A DNA stretch of 64,000 bases from Candidatus Allochristensenella caecavium (GCA_904397865.1 CAJFOS010000014.1:186001-250000); one strand, 5' to 3'; shown: positions 39,023 through 48,548, numbered from the stretch's first letter. Notes: generated by a model not told the origin, from the sequence alone. Numbers and translations: made by a program.

Positions 39023-41364
39023 TATTTTAGTTCCACGACCGTTACGCCATCCTCTCCTTCTCCGTATAACCCGCTACGCATACTTCTGACGTGCGGATGC
39101 CTTTTTAAATAGCCGCGTACCCCTGCACGAAGCGCTCCTGTTCCTTTTCCGTGGATGATGGTTGCCAGCGACATCCCATTCATTACCATCTGGTCCAGGT
39201 GCTGGTCAATTACCATGCAAGCCTCATCCACGGTCATTCCTCGCACATCCAGTTCCATGGGTGCTTCTTTTTGTGCACGTTTGATGCGGGCAGATGCGGA
39301 TTTGGGTTTCTTTTTGTCCTGCGGTTGCAAGCGCAATGACCCAAGAGGAACCGACACCTTCATTGCGCCAGCCTGAATGTACACATTCCCTTTTGCATCC
39401 GGTTCCTTAAGCACTGTTGCAGTGGTATGGAACTTGGGTACAAAGACCGTATCTCCTGCTGATAGACGTTGGGGGACACTCCCCTCCTCTTCCTTTTCCT
39501 GCCAAGAGGGTACCTCTTGCATGTTCCTCCGTGCTTGACGGGCTTGCTGCAAGTAATGTTCGCGCTCCGTACTCGTTTGTGCTCGTGCTGCAGCTTTTGC
39601 AGCCTCAATCGCTTCATCTGCTTCTTGTCTTGCCTGGCTGAGCACCTGTTCCGCTTTGTGAAACAGCTCCTGCGCTCGTTTTTTCTCTTTCTCCAACGTT
39701 CGCTGTGCTTGTTGTTGTTCTTGGTGCCAGCGCAACCGTTCCTCTTCAATAGCTGTGCGAGCCAATTCCCGCTCCTTTTCCGCCTGGAGGCGCAAGGCTT
39801 CGGCCGCAGCTAAGGCCTGTTCCAGCGATGCGGCACCCTGCTCTACATGCCCTTTTGCACAGCGAATCACCTCTTCCGGCATACCCAGGCGGCGTGAAAT
39901 CTCGAACGCATTACTGCTCCCTGCAAAGCCTATCAACAACTTATACGTCGGCCGCAATGATTCCAAATCAAATTCCATACCTGCATTCAGAAAACCCGGT
40001 GTCGTCATAGCAAAACTCTTTAACTCACTGTAATGAGTCGTTGCAATGGCAAGCGAACCCTTCTCCACTAAGCTCTGTAAAACGGCTATTGCCAACGCAG
40101 CCCCTTCCACCGGGTCCGTTCCCGCTCCTAATTCATCTACCAGGACAAGGCAATGTTGTCCCGTTTTTCGTAATATCTCCACGAGATTGACCATGTGTGA
40201 AGAAAATGTGGAAAGCGATTGCTCAATGCTCTGTTCGTCCCCAATATCGGCAAATACAGCGTTGAAAATTGGAAGTTCTGCCTTTGCACAGGGCACGAAC
40301 ATACCGGTTTGAGCCAGCATGACAAACAAGCCTGCTGTTTTCAATGTTACCGTTTTCCCGCCGGTATTGGGTCCAGTGATAATCAATGCCCTGATTTCTC
40401 CGCCGCAGGTGATGTCCACTGGAACAACTTCCTCAGATGCAATCAATGGATGCCGGGCAGCCTGTAGCAAAAGCGTATCCTGTTCCACAATAACAGGGCA
40501 CACCGCTTTATGACGCCTGCCCCACGCTGCCTTTGCAAAACAAACATCCAGCTGTATCATCGTCTGCACACTGGCGTTGATAGCATCGCGCTGCTGGCCG
40601 ACCAATTTGCCCAAATGCTGTAGAATTCGTTCTATTTCGTGTCGCTCAGCAGCCTGTAATTCACGCAATTCATTGTTGGCTTCCAACACCGCCAAGGGTT
40701 CAATAAACACCGTCGAACCACTCGCACTGCGGTCATGTTCAAGTCCTTTGACTGCACTGGCGTATTCTGCCTTTACCGGCACAACATAGCGCCCGTTCCG
40801 TTGCGTTACCAGCGCGTCCTGCAACATATTTTTATATGTTGATGAAGTGATAATAGCCTGAAGCCTTGCCCGCAGCTGCTCATTGGCCACACGTGCTTTC
40901 CGACGAATATTGCGCAGTTCTACACTTGCATCGTCAAATAGCTCCTCATCATTGCGGATGCAGCGAAAAATTTCGTCTTCCGCCATCCGAAATGGCTGTA
41001 GCTGCTGTACGAGGGACAACAAAGGTTCCTGCACCTGAGCGTCTAAAATTTTATGCTGTACCACACGAGTGGCACGCAACGTCTGCGCCACCGTCAGCAA
41101 ATCGCTTTGGGTAGGTGTCGCTCCGATTGCACAACGCGAAAGGATTTCCTCACAATCAGAAAAGCGTTCCATGGGATTTCCCCCCCGGCGCGACCAAACG
41201 GCTTCCGCTTCGCTTGTCATAGACAAGGCAAAGCGTACCGCTTGCACATCCGTATGGGGTGACAAAGCGCAGCAGCGCGCAAAGCCAGGTTCACTGACTG
41301 TTAAGTCAGCGACCTGGCGCATAATTTTGTCGTATTCAAGAATGCGTTTTACGCGTTCTTCCAT
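39022..41364 (-). CDS. mutS2: Endonuclease MutS2 / ribosome rescue factor
   Basis: A 780-residue MutS2. In Bacillus it acts on collided ribosomes and in other bacteria it suppresses recombination. The core ATPase shows GPNTGGKTVTLKTAG, DELGAGTDPVEGAALA and TTHYSELKSFA. A long coiled-coil segment (residues about 510-620) and a KOW-like region follow. The C-terminal Smr nuclease domain has LDVRGMTVDEA and HGKGTGALR. GGAG lies six bases before the ATG at 41364, so an eight-codon extension was rejected. It is the last gene of the pheS-pheT-mutS2 operon. Confidence 0.94.
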   Translation of the reverse strand: MEERVKRILEYDKIMRQVADLTVSEPGFARCCALSPHTDVQAVRFALSMTSEAEAVWSRRGGNPMERFSDCEEILSRCAIGATPTQSDLLTVAQTLRATRVVQHKILDAQVQEPLLSLVQQLQPFRMAEDEIFRCIRNDEELFDDASVELRNIRRKARVANEQLRARLQAIITSSTYKNMLQDALVTQRNGRYVVPVKAEYASAVKGLEHDRSASGSTVFIEPLAVLEANNELRELQAAERHEIERILQHLGKLVGQQRDAINASVQTMIQLDVCFAKAAWGRRHKAVCPVIVEQDTLLLQAARHPLIASEEVVPVDITCGGEIRALIITGPNTGGKTVTLKTAGLFVMLAQTGMFVPCAKAELPIFNAVFADIGDEQSIEQSLSTFSSHMVNLVEILRKTGQHCLVLVDELGAGTDPVEGAALAIAVLQSLVEKGSLAIATTHYSELKSFAMTTPGFLNAGMEFDLESLRPTYKLLIGFAGSSNAFEISRRLGMPEEVIRCAKGHVEQGAASLEQALAAAEALRLQAEKERELARTAIEEERLRWHQEQQQAQRTLEKEKKRAQELFHKAEQVLSQARQEADEAIEAAKAAARAQTSTEREHYLQQARQARRNMQEVPSWQEKEEEGSVPQRLSAGDTVFVPKFHTTATVLKEPDAKGNVYIQAGAMKVSVPLGSLRLQPQDKKKPKSASARIKRAQKEAPMELDVRGMTVDEACMVIDQHLDQMVMNGMSLATIIHGKGTGALRAGVRGYLKRHPHVRSMRSGLYGEGEDGVTVVELK

Positions 41365-41384
41365 TTCATTCTCCGTTTCCAGAA

Positions 41385-43781
41385 TCACATGCCGCGCAGT
41401 TTTGCGCCAAAACGCTCATCCAGTGCTTTGACAATCCGGTCAAACACAACATTGGCCTCTTCGTCCTTTAATGTGCGGTCCTTCGCCCGCAAGGAAAGCG
41501 TAAAGGCGACACTCTTCTTGCCTTCGCCGGCTTGCGCTCCTTGATAAATGTCAAATAAGGCAACATGTTCCAACACGTCTCCGCCCAGTTCTTCGATGCA
41601 TTCCATCATGGGTCCTACGGGTGTATGACGGTCTACCGAAACCGCTAAATCCCGCTCCATCGCTGGATATTTGGGCAACGGCTGATATGTCATCTGTGTG
41701 TGGGCTGCATCAAATAACGGGTCCAGTTCTAATTCCGCCACGCAAGCGCGATGGTCCATGCCCAACGATTCCATCGTGTGGGGATGTAGTTCCCCCATCT
41801 CCCCAATCTTCTTCCCATGCAGGAAAAGCTCCGCCTTACGCATCGGATGATACGACGCACCACCCTGCGCACGATATTGAATAGCGGGTATTCCAAAGGT
41901 CTGACAGAGCACATCCAGCACGCCCTTGAGCCAGGCAAATTTTTCTCCAATCACGCCCAGGCATAAGACCTGCTTCTGTGTGGGAAGGCCTTCAGCATCG
42001 GGTGTCCGGCTGTGCACATTGGAAATCTCATACAGTGGACAATCCAAAGTCTTATTGCGGTCGTTGAGCGAAAGCGCTTTGCACATGGACGGAACGACCG
42101 TCGTCCGTACACAGCGATAATCTTCACTCAGCGGATTCATAATGGTTACACAGTCCCGTTTGGGGTCTTCCTTCGCATAACCTGCCAAATCATAATCCAC
42201 CTGCCCGACAAGCGCCATGGTCATCGATTCATGCAGCCCCATATCGCACAGCAGCATGCGCAACCGCTCTGTCTGCTGTTGGCGCACGGTTAAGCCGCCC
42301 TGCTGGCTGCCCGCCAGCGGCAGTAACGGAATACGGTCATAACCATACAAACGCGCGACCTCTTCCGCGATATCCTCTTCAATTCCCAAATCCTGCCGAT
42401 AAGCGGGAATAGTACATTGCAGAATGCCCTTTTCCTTATGGGCGATAATAAATCCTTCCCTCTCCAACAAGGTTTTCATTTCTTCAGCTGGGATTTCCGT
42501 ACCCAAAATTGCGTTGATTCGCTCTGGGCGCGCCTCAATCAGATGCGGTGCTTCTCCCTGCGGCAAAGTATCAATCCGTCCTGGGAGGACTTTCCCTGCC
42601 CCCAGCTCTGTCAACAGCTGTGCAGCACGTTCGCTCGCCATAGAAACGCGTTCGCAGTCGATGCCTTTGGTATACCGCTGTGACGCTTCGGACAAAATGC
42701 CCAACGCACGGGATGTGTGCCGGTTATTCGGGCCGTTAAAATTCGCACTCTCCAATATGACCATACGGGTATTGTCCGTGATTTCACTATTCTCACCGCC
42801 CATTACCCCGGCCAGACCAATAGCCCCTTTGGGGTCAGCAATCACCAGCATGGAGTCGTCTAGCGTATGCGATTTCCCGTCCAACGTTGTCAAAGGCTCT
42901 CCCGGGCGTCCACGGCGCACAATAATCCGTCCATCCTGCACGGATGCATAGTCAAAAGCGTGCATCGGTTGCCCAATCTCAAGCATCACATAGTTAGTGA
43001 TATCCACCATATTATTGATAGGGCGCATGCCGGCAGCAATCAGCCGGCGCTGCATCCACATGGGGGATTCCCCTATGTGAATGTCTGTTAATACACGAGC
43101 AATATAACGCGGACACAATTCCTTTTCCTGTACATCAATCGAAACATAATCGCTGACCGATTCCTGGCCGGATTCCTCTACTTGAATCTCCGGCACACGT
43201 ACCGGAACTCCGAGTGCAGCCGCAATTTCGCGTGCAATACCCAGCATGCTCATACAATCGCCACGATTCGCCGAAATCTCGAAATCGATGACTTCCTGGT
43301 CCAGGCCAACAGCGCCAAAAAAGGGCTGTCCAATGCAGTCTTTCATTGCCTCTCCCAAATCCATGATGCCATCAACGCCGGCGTTTTTAACCTCTTCTTC
43401 TTTTACCTGCAGTTCTGCACCGCTGCACAGCATGCCGTTGGAGGATTCACCCCGCAGCTCACCCGGCTCGATTTTTTGTCCGGTGGGCAGCAAGCTGTGC
43501 GCCGTTGCTACCGGGCAGACCATTCCTTCATATACGTTGGGCGCACCCGTAACAATCTGTACGGTTCGCGCACCGATATCCACCTGGCAAATACGAAGTT
43601 TATCCGCATTCGGATGCTTTTTAATCGACTTCAGTTGCCCAACAACAACCCCATCATAAGCGGCATATGCGCGTTCCACTCCTTCCACACCTACGCCGTG
43701 CATAATCATCCGTTCGCACAGTTCCTGCGTCGGAATATCAATATCAACAAATTCTTTTAACCATTCCAAAGGCGCTTTCAT
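41385..43781 (-). CDS. pheT: Phenylalanine-tRNA ligase beta subunit
   Basis: PheT forms an alpha2-beta2 enzyme with PheS that charges tRNA-Phe and edits tyrosine. The 798-residue product has the N-terminal EMAP-type RNA-binding domain (VVGQLKSIKKHPNADKLRICQVD), the B3/B4 editing region, B5 with GYDRIPLLP, and the C-terminal ferredoxin-like anticodon domain beginning KYPAMERDLAVSVD. The full length matches bacterial PheT. AAAGGAGAGG precedes the ATG, 15 bp after the pheS stop codon. Confidence 0.96.
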   Translation of the reverse strand: MKAPLEWLKEFVDIDIPTQELCERMIMHGVGVEGVERAYAAYDGVVVGQLKSIKKHPNADKLRICQVDIGARTVQIVTGAPNVYEGMVCPVATAHSLLPTGQKIEPGELRGESSNGMLCSGAELQVKEEEVKNAGVDGIMDLGEAMKDCIGQPFFGAVGLDQEVIDFEISANRGDCMSMLGIAREIAAALGVPVRVPEIQVEESGQESVSDYVSIDVQEKELCPRYIARVLTDIHIGESPMWMQRRLIAAGMRPINNMVDITNYVMLEIGQPMHAFDYASVQDGRIIVRRGRPGEPLTTLDGKSHTLDDSMLVIADPKGAIGLAGVMGGENSEITDNTRMVILESANFNGPNNRHTSRALGILSEASQRYTKGIDCERVSMASERAAQLLTELGAGKVLPGRIDTLPQGEAPHLIEARPERINAILGTEIPAEEMKTLLEREGFIIAHKEKGILQCTIPAYRQDLGIEEDIAEEVARLYGYDRIPLLPLAGSQQGGLTVRQQQTERLRMLLCDMGLHESMTMALVGQVDYDLAGYAKEDPKRDCVTIMNPLSEDYRCVRTTVVPSMCKALSLNDRNKTLDCPLYEISNVHSRTPDAEGLPTQKQVLCLGVIGEKFAWLKGVLDVLCQTFGIPAIQYRAQGGASYHPMRKAELFLHGKKIGEMGELHPHTMESLGMDHRACVAELELDPLFDAAHTQMTYQPLPKYPAMERDLAVSVDRHTPVGPMMECIEELGGDVLEHVALFDIYQGAQAGEGKKSVAFTLSLRAKDRTLKDEEANVVFDRIVKALDERFGAKLRGM

Positions 43782-43796
43782 TCTTTTCCCTCTCCT

Positions 43797-44816
43797 TTAA
43801 AATTGTTTGAGGAACCGTGCGTCGCCTTCCAGCAGCAGACGGATATCCGTGATGTTGTATTTAATATTAGCCAGGCGGTCAATCCCTACCCCAAAGGCAT
43901 ATCCGGTATATTCCTCCGGGTCGATGCCACACTGGCGCAGCACATTAGGATGTACCATGCCGCAGCCCAGTATCTCAATCCATCCTGTGCCCTTACAAAT
44001 TCGGCACCCTTTTCCGCCGCAGGCTGTACACGTGGCGTCCACCTCTGCACTGGGTTCCGTAAATGGAAAGTATCCGGGCCGGAAACGTGTCTGCGTCTGC
44101 GGGCCAAAAAACTGTTTGATAAAAGTGTCCAGCGTCCCTTTTAGGTTGCCAAAATTGATGTTTTTATCCACCACCAGGCCTTCCATTTGGTGAAAAACCG
44201 GCGAATGCGTTGCATCCACATCATCGCTGCGGAAAACACGTCCCGGACAGACCATACGAATCGGCGGTTTTGAGGATAACATCGTACGCGCCTGCACAGG
44301 GGATGTGTGCGTGCGCATCACCGTTTCCGCATTGATATAAAAGGTGTCCTGCATATCGCGTGCAGGGTGGTCCTGCGGCATATTCATCAATTCAAAATTG
44401 TAATGGTCCAGCTCAATTTCCGGGCCTTCCTCCACCCTGAACCCCATGCCAATGAAAATATCGCGCACCTGTGTAAGCACATGGGTTAGCGGATGCAGCG
44501 TGCCTCGATGAAGCGTTTCGCCGGGCGCGGTCACATCAATGGCTTCCTCTTCAAAACGTGCCTGCATCTCCGCCTCAGCCAACTTAGCTTCCTTTTCATC
44601 CATCGCCACCGTGAGCATTTCGCGCACAACATTTACCTTCTGCCCAGCAACAGGGCGTTCCGCCGGCGGTAACGCGCCCAATCCACGCAAAATGCCTGTC
44701 AATTCACCCTTGCGACCCAATACGGATACGCGCAGTTTTTCAATTTCTGCCGTACTGGCTGCCCTGTCCAGCGCTTCCATCGTCTTTTCCTGCAGAGCCC
44801 GCAGTTGTTCTTCCAT
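43797..44816 (-). CDS. pheS: Phenylalanine-tRNA ligase alpha subunit
   Basis: PheS carries the class II aminoacylation site. The 339-residue product has an N-terminal coiled coil, LGRKGELTGILRGLG, HPLTHVLTQVRDIFIGMGF, motif 2 FRSDDVDATHSPVFHQMEG, the Cys-rich CTACGGKGCRICKGTGW, and motif 3 GYAFGVGIDRLANIKY. Several in-frame ATGs lie upstream inside the T-box leader. The one at 44816 has AAGGA eight bases before it and gives the usual length. A T-box riboswitch controls the operon. Confidence 0.95.
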   Translation of the reverse strand: MEEQLRALQEKTMEALDRAASTAEIEKLRVSVLGRKGELTGILRGLGALPPAERPVAGQKVNVVREMLTVAMDEKEAKLAEAEMQARFEEEAIDVTAPGETLHRGTLHPLTHVLTQVRDIFIGMGFRVEEGPEIELDHYNFELMNMPQDHPARDMQDTFYINAETVMRTHTSPVQARTMLSSKPPIRMVCPGRVFRSDDVDATHSPVFHQMEGLVVDKNINFGNLKGTLDTFIKQFFGPQTQTRFRPGYFPFTEPSAEVDATCTACGGKGCRICKGTGWIEILGCGMVHPNVLRQCGIDPEEYTGYAFGVGIDRLANIKYNITDIRLLLEGDARFLKQF

Positions 44817-44857
44817 TTTCAGCATCCTTTCCCTATCCATCATTGGCCTACAAACAA

Positions 44858-45098
44858 AAAAACCTTCGTCCTTTGCAGGACGAAGGCATTGCTTCGTGGT
44901 ACCACCATGCTTCGTGCAGCTTGCTGCACCTCGTCTGAGCGTTATCGGGCTCACCCGTTTCGCCTACTGCAACATTTCAGCGAAAATGCTCCAGAGCGAA
45001 CTTCCCCAAGCTAACGCCAAGTGTGCTTCCAGCCGATGACACACTCTCTCTTTTGCGTAGATAATTGGGTACTCTTCTCCTTCATTGCACCTCATATG
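44858..45098 (-). promoter_or_regulatory. T-box riboswitch (tRNA-Phe) of pheS-pheT-mutS2
   Basis: A leader of about 240 nt. The T-box antiterminator element GGTGGTACCACG (around 44895-44907) contains UGGU, which pairs with the ACCA end of uncharged tRNA-Phe. It is followed by the terminator CCTTCGTCCT/AGGACGAAGG (44863-44886) and seven T residues. A candidate UUC specifier codon lies at 44998-45000. Together with its promoter this leader fills the gap of over 300 bases between pheS and the SDR gene. Confidence 0.92.
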
Positions 45099-45104
45099 TG
45101 TGGA

Positions 45105-45133
45105 AGTATAGCATAACCGACGTCATCATGCAA
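45105..45133 (-). promoter_or_regulatory. Sigma-A promoter of the pheS operon
   Basis: On the minus strand: TTGCAT, a 17-base spacer, then TATACT with an extended TGC, placed just upstream of the T-box leader. Confidence 0.8.
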
Positions 45134-45138
45134 GCCTA

Positions 45139-45900
45139 TCAGAGCATAAGCCCGCCGGTGCAATCCACAATGGCGCCGATAATCTGTTTGGCTAACGGCG
45201 AGCACAAAAAAGCGGCCACAACGCCCATATCCCGCGGCGTAGCAAATTCACCCGTCGGCAACAAAGGCTGCACTCGTTTCGCACGTTCGCTCCCCGGCAG
45301 ATGGCCGCGTTCTGTTCGGACATACCCCGGCACAATGCCGTTGACAAAGATACCATCTTTGGTCACCTCGTTTGCCAAGCCCCGTGTCATTGTCATCATG
45401 CCGCCTTTGGCACTTACATATGGCGTATTGTTTTGAGAATTGGTCGTAAGCGCGGATTTTGAAATGACATTGACAATATGTCCACCCTTCTTGTACGTCC
45501 GGCAATCCCGTACAAACCGGCGTGACATCAAAAAGGCACTATTCAGATTCTGGTCCTGCGCGTAATGCCACTGTGCATCTGTCACTTCACCAAATGGGCA
45601 AATACATGTATTTCCACCAGCGTTATTGATTAAAATATCCACCGGTCCTAGGGCATCGATTGCCTGGTCGAACAATGCATCTGTCATACTGGGGTCCGCC
45701 GCATCCCCCTGCAATGCCAACGTATGTACGCCTGTTCGTTCAGCCAATTTCTTTGCAAACTGCTGGCTCCGCTCCGTATCCGAGCGATATATCATTACGA
45801 TATCGCATCCCTCTTCCGCCAGCACCTCGCTGCATCCGCGTCCAATGCCCTTGCACCCGCCTGTCACCAGCGCCGTCTTACCCCGCAATCCTAAATCCAT
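45139..45900 (-). CDS. Short-chain dehydrogenase, tandem copy 1
   Basis: A 253-residue FabG-like SDR: coenzyme motif VTGGCKGIGRG, NNAGGNTCICPFG, and catalytic Tyr-Lys in YVSAKGG. It shares with its two upstream neighbours the same length, the block YVSAKGGMMTMTRGLANEVT (or close variants) and the end SPLAKQIIGA. It is the most diverged of the three (YAQDQNLNSAFLMSRRF). GAGGAG lies eight bases before the ATG. Probably co-transcribed with copy 2. The substrate is unknown. Confidence 0.88.
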   Translation of the reverse strand: MDLGLRGKTALVTGGCKGIGRGCSEVLAEEGCDIVMIYRSDTERSQQFAKKLAERTGVHTLALQGDAADPSMTDALFDQAIDALGPVDILINNAGGNTCICPFGEVTDAQWHYAQDQNLNSAFLMSRRFVRDCRTYKKGGHIVNVISKSALTTNSQNNTPYVSAKGGMMTMTRGLANEVTKDGIFVNGIVPGYVRTERGHLPGSERAKRVQPLLPTGEFATPRDMGVVAAFLCSPLAKQIIGAIVDCTGGLML

Positions 45901-45965
45901 TCTCAGTTCTCCTCATAAGGAAGCCTGCCTGACCCTCATTTGTGCCAGGCGGTGTGCCGGGTCTT

Positions 45966-46727
45966 TTATAACATGGTTCCACCGGTGCAGTCCACCACTG
46001 CGCCGATAATCTGTTTCGCCAGCGGCGAACATAAAAAGGCTGCAACAACGCCCATATCCCGCGGCGTAGCAAATTCGCCTGTCGGCAGGAATTTTTTCTT
46101 TTCCAGGTAATCCGCGTCACCGGGGTGATAATGGCTGTTGCTGATTACATAACCGGGTACAATGCCGTTGACAAAGATTCCATCCTTGGTCACCTCATTG
46201 GCCAAGCCGCGCGTCATCGTCATCATGCCGCCTTTAGCTGAAATGTACGCCGTTTTATTGGTTCCATTTGCCGTAATCGCCGCTTTGGCCAGCACATTGA
46301 CAATATGACCACCCCGCTTGTGCATCCGGCATTCGTGAACAAATCGTCTGGACATGCTAAACGCACTGTTGAGCACATTATCCTGTACCGTACGCCATTC
46401 TTCATAGGTCAATTCGTCAAAAGGTTTTCCCAATGCGCTGCCCGCTGCGTTGTTAATGAGGATGTCAATCGGCCCAAGTTGTTCGATGGCTTTATCATAG
46501 AGCGGGTCAATGGTCTGCGGATTGCTGACATCCGCTTGGATGGCCAGTACTTTCACGCCGTTTTTTTCTGCGATTTCATCTGCAATCGCCTGGCTTCCTT
46601 GCGGGTCCGACCGATAGGCAATTACTACGTGGCATCCCTCTTCCGCCAGCACTTCACTGATACCGCGTCCAATTCCTTTGGCGCCGCCGGTGACAATTGC
46701 AACTTTTCCCTTAAGCTGTAAATCCAA
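45966..46727 (-). CDS. Short-chain dehydrogenase, tandem copy 2
   Basis: A 253-residue SDR with VTGGAKGIGRGISEVLAEEG, NNAAGSALGKPFDELTYEEW, YISAKGGMMTMTRGLANEVT and the C-terminus QIIGAVVDCTGGTML. The start is TTG at 46727, eight bases after GAGGAGG; it aligns exactly with the ATG starts of the two paralogues, so the long upstream open frame was rejected. It has its own promoter just behind the terminator of copy 3. The substrate is unknown. Confidence 0.88.
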   Translation of the reverse strand: MDLQLKGKVAIVTGGAKGIGRGISEVLAEEGCHVVIAYRSDPQGSQAIADEIAEKNGVKVLAIQADVSNPQTIDPLYDKAIEQLGPIDILINNAAGSALGKPFDELTYEEWRTVQDNVLNSAFSMSRRFVHECRMHKRGGHIVNVLAKAAITANGTNKTAYISAKGGMMTMTRGLANEVTKDGIFVNGIVPGYVISNSHYHPGDADYLEKKKFLPTGEFATPRDMGVVAAFLCSPLAKQIIGAVVDCTGGTML

Positions 46728-46769
46728 TGTTATACCCTCCTCTTCTTTTCCGCCATTTTCTTTTATTAC

Positions 46770-46798
46770 ATTATACTGTCTTTTTCCCCTATGGACAA
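46770..46798 (-). promoter_or_regulatory. Sigma-A promoter of SDR copies 2 and 1
   Basis: On the minus strand: TTGTCC, a 17-base spacer, then TATAAT, directly after the terminator of SDR copy 3. Confidence 0.78.
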
Positions 46799-46830
46799 AC
46801 AAAAAAGCAGCCGGAAAAATCCCAGCCGCT
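46799..46830 (-). terminator. Terminator after SDR copy 3
   Basis: On the minus strand AGCGGCTGG pairs with CCGGCTGCT (two G-U pairs) and is followed by six T residues. It lies 10 bp beyond the stop codon at 46841. Confidence 0.75.
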
Positions 46831-46840
46831 TTTGCTTTTT

Positions 46841-47602
46841 TTATAACATTGTACCCCCGCTGACATCCACCACCGCACCTATGATTTGTTTGGCCAATGG
46901 CGAACATAAAAAAGCAACAATGACGCCCATATCCCGTGGCGTAGCAAATTCACCCGTCGGCAAGAACTGCTGTTTATACAATGTATCTGCATCGCCTGGG
47001 TGATAGTGTCCATGGGTTTGGACATATCCAGGTACGATACCGTTGACGATAATGCCATCCTTAGTAACTTCATTGGCCAGCCCACGCGTCATTGTTGTTA
47101 AGCCGCCTTTGGCTGCAATATAGGAAGTATTGTTGGTGCTATTTGTTGTAATCGCCGCCTTGGCCAGCACATTGACAATATGGCCGCCGCGCTTATGGCT
47201 CCGGCATTCATGAACAAATCGTCTGGACATGCTAAATGCGCTGTTTAGATTATTATCCTGTACCCGCCGCCACTCTTCGTAGGTCAATTCATCAAAGGGC
47301 TTACTCACTACGCCGCCACCAGCGTTGTTCACTAAAATATCAATCGGGCCCAGCGTCGCAATAGCTCTGTCATAAACGCCGTCAATGGCGCGTGGGTCGC
47401 TCAAATCTGCCTGAATCGCCATCGTTTTTACGCCCGCACGTTCTGCCAAATCTTGTGTAAACCGTTCGCTATACGCTGCATCCGAACGGTATACAACTGC
47501 AATGTGACATCCTTCTTCTGCCAGCACCTCGCTGCACCCGGCGCCAATTCCCTTGCTCCCCCCCGTCACCAGGGCAACTTTCCCTCTGAGTTGTAAATCC
47601 AT
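46841..47602 (-). CDS. Short-chain dehydrogenase, tandem copy 3
   Basis: A 253-residue SDR: VTGGSKGIGAGCSEVLAEEG, NNAGGGVVSKPFDELTYEEW, catalytic YIAAKGG, C-terminus QIIGAVVDVSGGTML. It is closest to copy 2, sharing FDELTYEEWR and LNSAFSMSRRFVHECR, which points to local duplication. AGGAGG lies eight bases before the ATG. A nine-base palindrome upstream may be an operator. The enzyme class is secure; the substrate is not. Confidence 0.88.
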   Translation of the reverse strand: MDLQLRGKVALVTGGSKGIGAGCSEVLAEEGCHIAVVYRSDAAYSERFTQDLAERAGVKTMAIQADLSDPRAIDGVYDRAIATLGPIDILVNNAGGGVVSKPFDELTYEEWRRVQDNNLNSAFSMSRRFVHECRSHKRGGHIVNVLAKAAITTNSTNNTSYIAAKGGLTTMTRGLANEVTKDGIIVNGIVPGYVQTHGHYHPGDADTLYKQQFLPTGEFATPRDMGVIVAFLCSPLAKQIIGAVVDVSGGTML

Positions 47603-47632
47603 GGATTTGTCCTCCTATACTGCTTTTATTTG

Positions 47633-47655
47633 CGTAAATCAAGAGCTGATTTACG
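47633..47655. promoter_or_regulatory. Palindrome upstream of SDR copy 3, candidate operator
   Basis: Perfect arms CGTAAATCA and TGATTTACG around AGAGC, 31 bp before the SDR copy 3 start. No T tract follows, so it does not look like a terminator. A TetR- or MarR-type binding site is possible. No good -10/-35 pair could be placed. Confidence 0.45.
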
Positions 47656-47720
47656 TTCAGCCAAACAAAGGTTTTCAAAGGAGGCCCCTATCCCTCTTCC
47701 GGAGCGCTGGGCTTGGGCTC

Positions 47721-48494
47721 CTATCCCTTAATAAACAATTCAAACATCAAAATACCCGCAGCAACACCTGCATTTAGGCTCTCCGCACCACCCGGCATGG
47801 GAATACAATAAAGCGAAGTGCACGCTTGGGCCGTCTGTTCCGCAATGCCATGTGCTTCTGAACCAATTACGCAAATACGCCGTTCAGAGAGAACCGGCAA
47901 TTCCGCTTCTCCCTTTAAATGGCCGCCTACTATACTATAGCCTTGTTCTTTGCATTTAGTCAAGTATTTGGATATTTCTTTTTTTGAAATAATTTGTAGT
48001 TTAAACTGCGCTCCCATACCTGCGCGCATGCATTTAGGCGCGTATGGGTCTGCACAGCCTTCACTGAGTACGGCGCACGTACAGCCGAATGCCTGAGCCG
48101 TCCGAAGCACGGTTCCCATATTCCCCGGGTCCTGCACGTGGTCCAATACGACCATATACCTCTCCATTGGTTCGTATATCTCATAAACAGGTCGCCGTAC
48201 CACTGCGGCAACGCCCTGTGGCGTTTGCGCATCACACAGCCGTTCCATCAACCGCGCCTCCACACAAAGGACATCCATCCCCCGCGTTTCGATTTTCTGT
48301 ATCCATTCCGCATAGATTTCGCAGTCCTCTTTACGCACAATCAGCATGTCTATATCCGCATGGTTTTCAAACGCTTCCTGCACCAACCGTTTTCCCTCTA
48401 CCCAAAAAAGGCCGGTCTCCGCCCGACCCTTGGCGGTTTGTACATAACGGGCTCTCTTTATTTTTTCATTTTGAAAAGATGTAATAGTCTGCAT
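47721..48494 (-). CDS. SpoU/TrmH-family RNA 2'-O-methyltransferase
   Basis: A 257-residue SAM-dependent methyltransferase with a trefoil knot. The N-terminal substrate-binding part (SFQNEKIKRARYVQTAKGRAE, FWVEGKRLVQEAF) is followed by the SpoU motifs VLDHVQDPGNMGTVLRTA, VIGSEAHGI and IPMPGGAESLNAGVAAGILMFE. It resembles the 23S rRNA methyltransferases often found next to rplT in Firmicutes, as here. The target nucleotide is not known. Confidence 0.9.
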   Translation of the reverse strand: MQTITSFQNEKIKRARYVQTAKGRAETGLFWVEGKRLVQEAFENHADIDMLIVRKEDCEIYAEWIQKIETRGMDVLCVEARLMERLCDAQTPQGVAAVVRRPVYEIYEPMERYMVVLDHVQDPGNMGTVLRTAQAFGCTCAVLSEGCADPYAPKCMRAGMGAQFKLQIISKKEISKYLTKCKEQGYSIVGGHLKGEAELPVLSERRICVIGSEAHGIAEQTAQACTSLYCIPMPGGAESLNAGVAAGILMFELFIKG

Positions 48495-48524
48495 ATTTCA
48501 CCCCGGTATGCTGGATATAAAAAA

Positions 48525-48548
48525 CGGCCTCTTTAAGAGAAGAGGCCG
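48525..48548 (-). terminator. Terminator after rplT
   Basis: On the minus strand CGGCCTCTT and AAGAGGCCG form a stem with a six-base loop, followed by TTTTTT, 12 bp beyond the rplT stop codon. Confidence 0.88.

Noticed and set aside
46728-46907. N-terminal extension of SDR copy 2
   Set aside because: It crosses a terminator and a promoter. The TTG at 46727 aligns with the starts of both paralogues.
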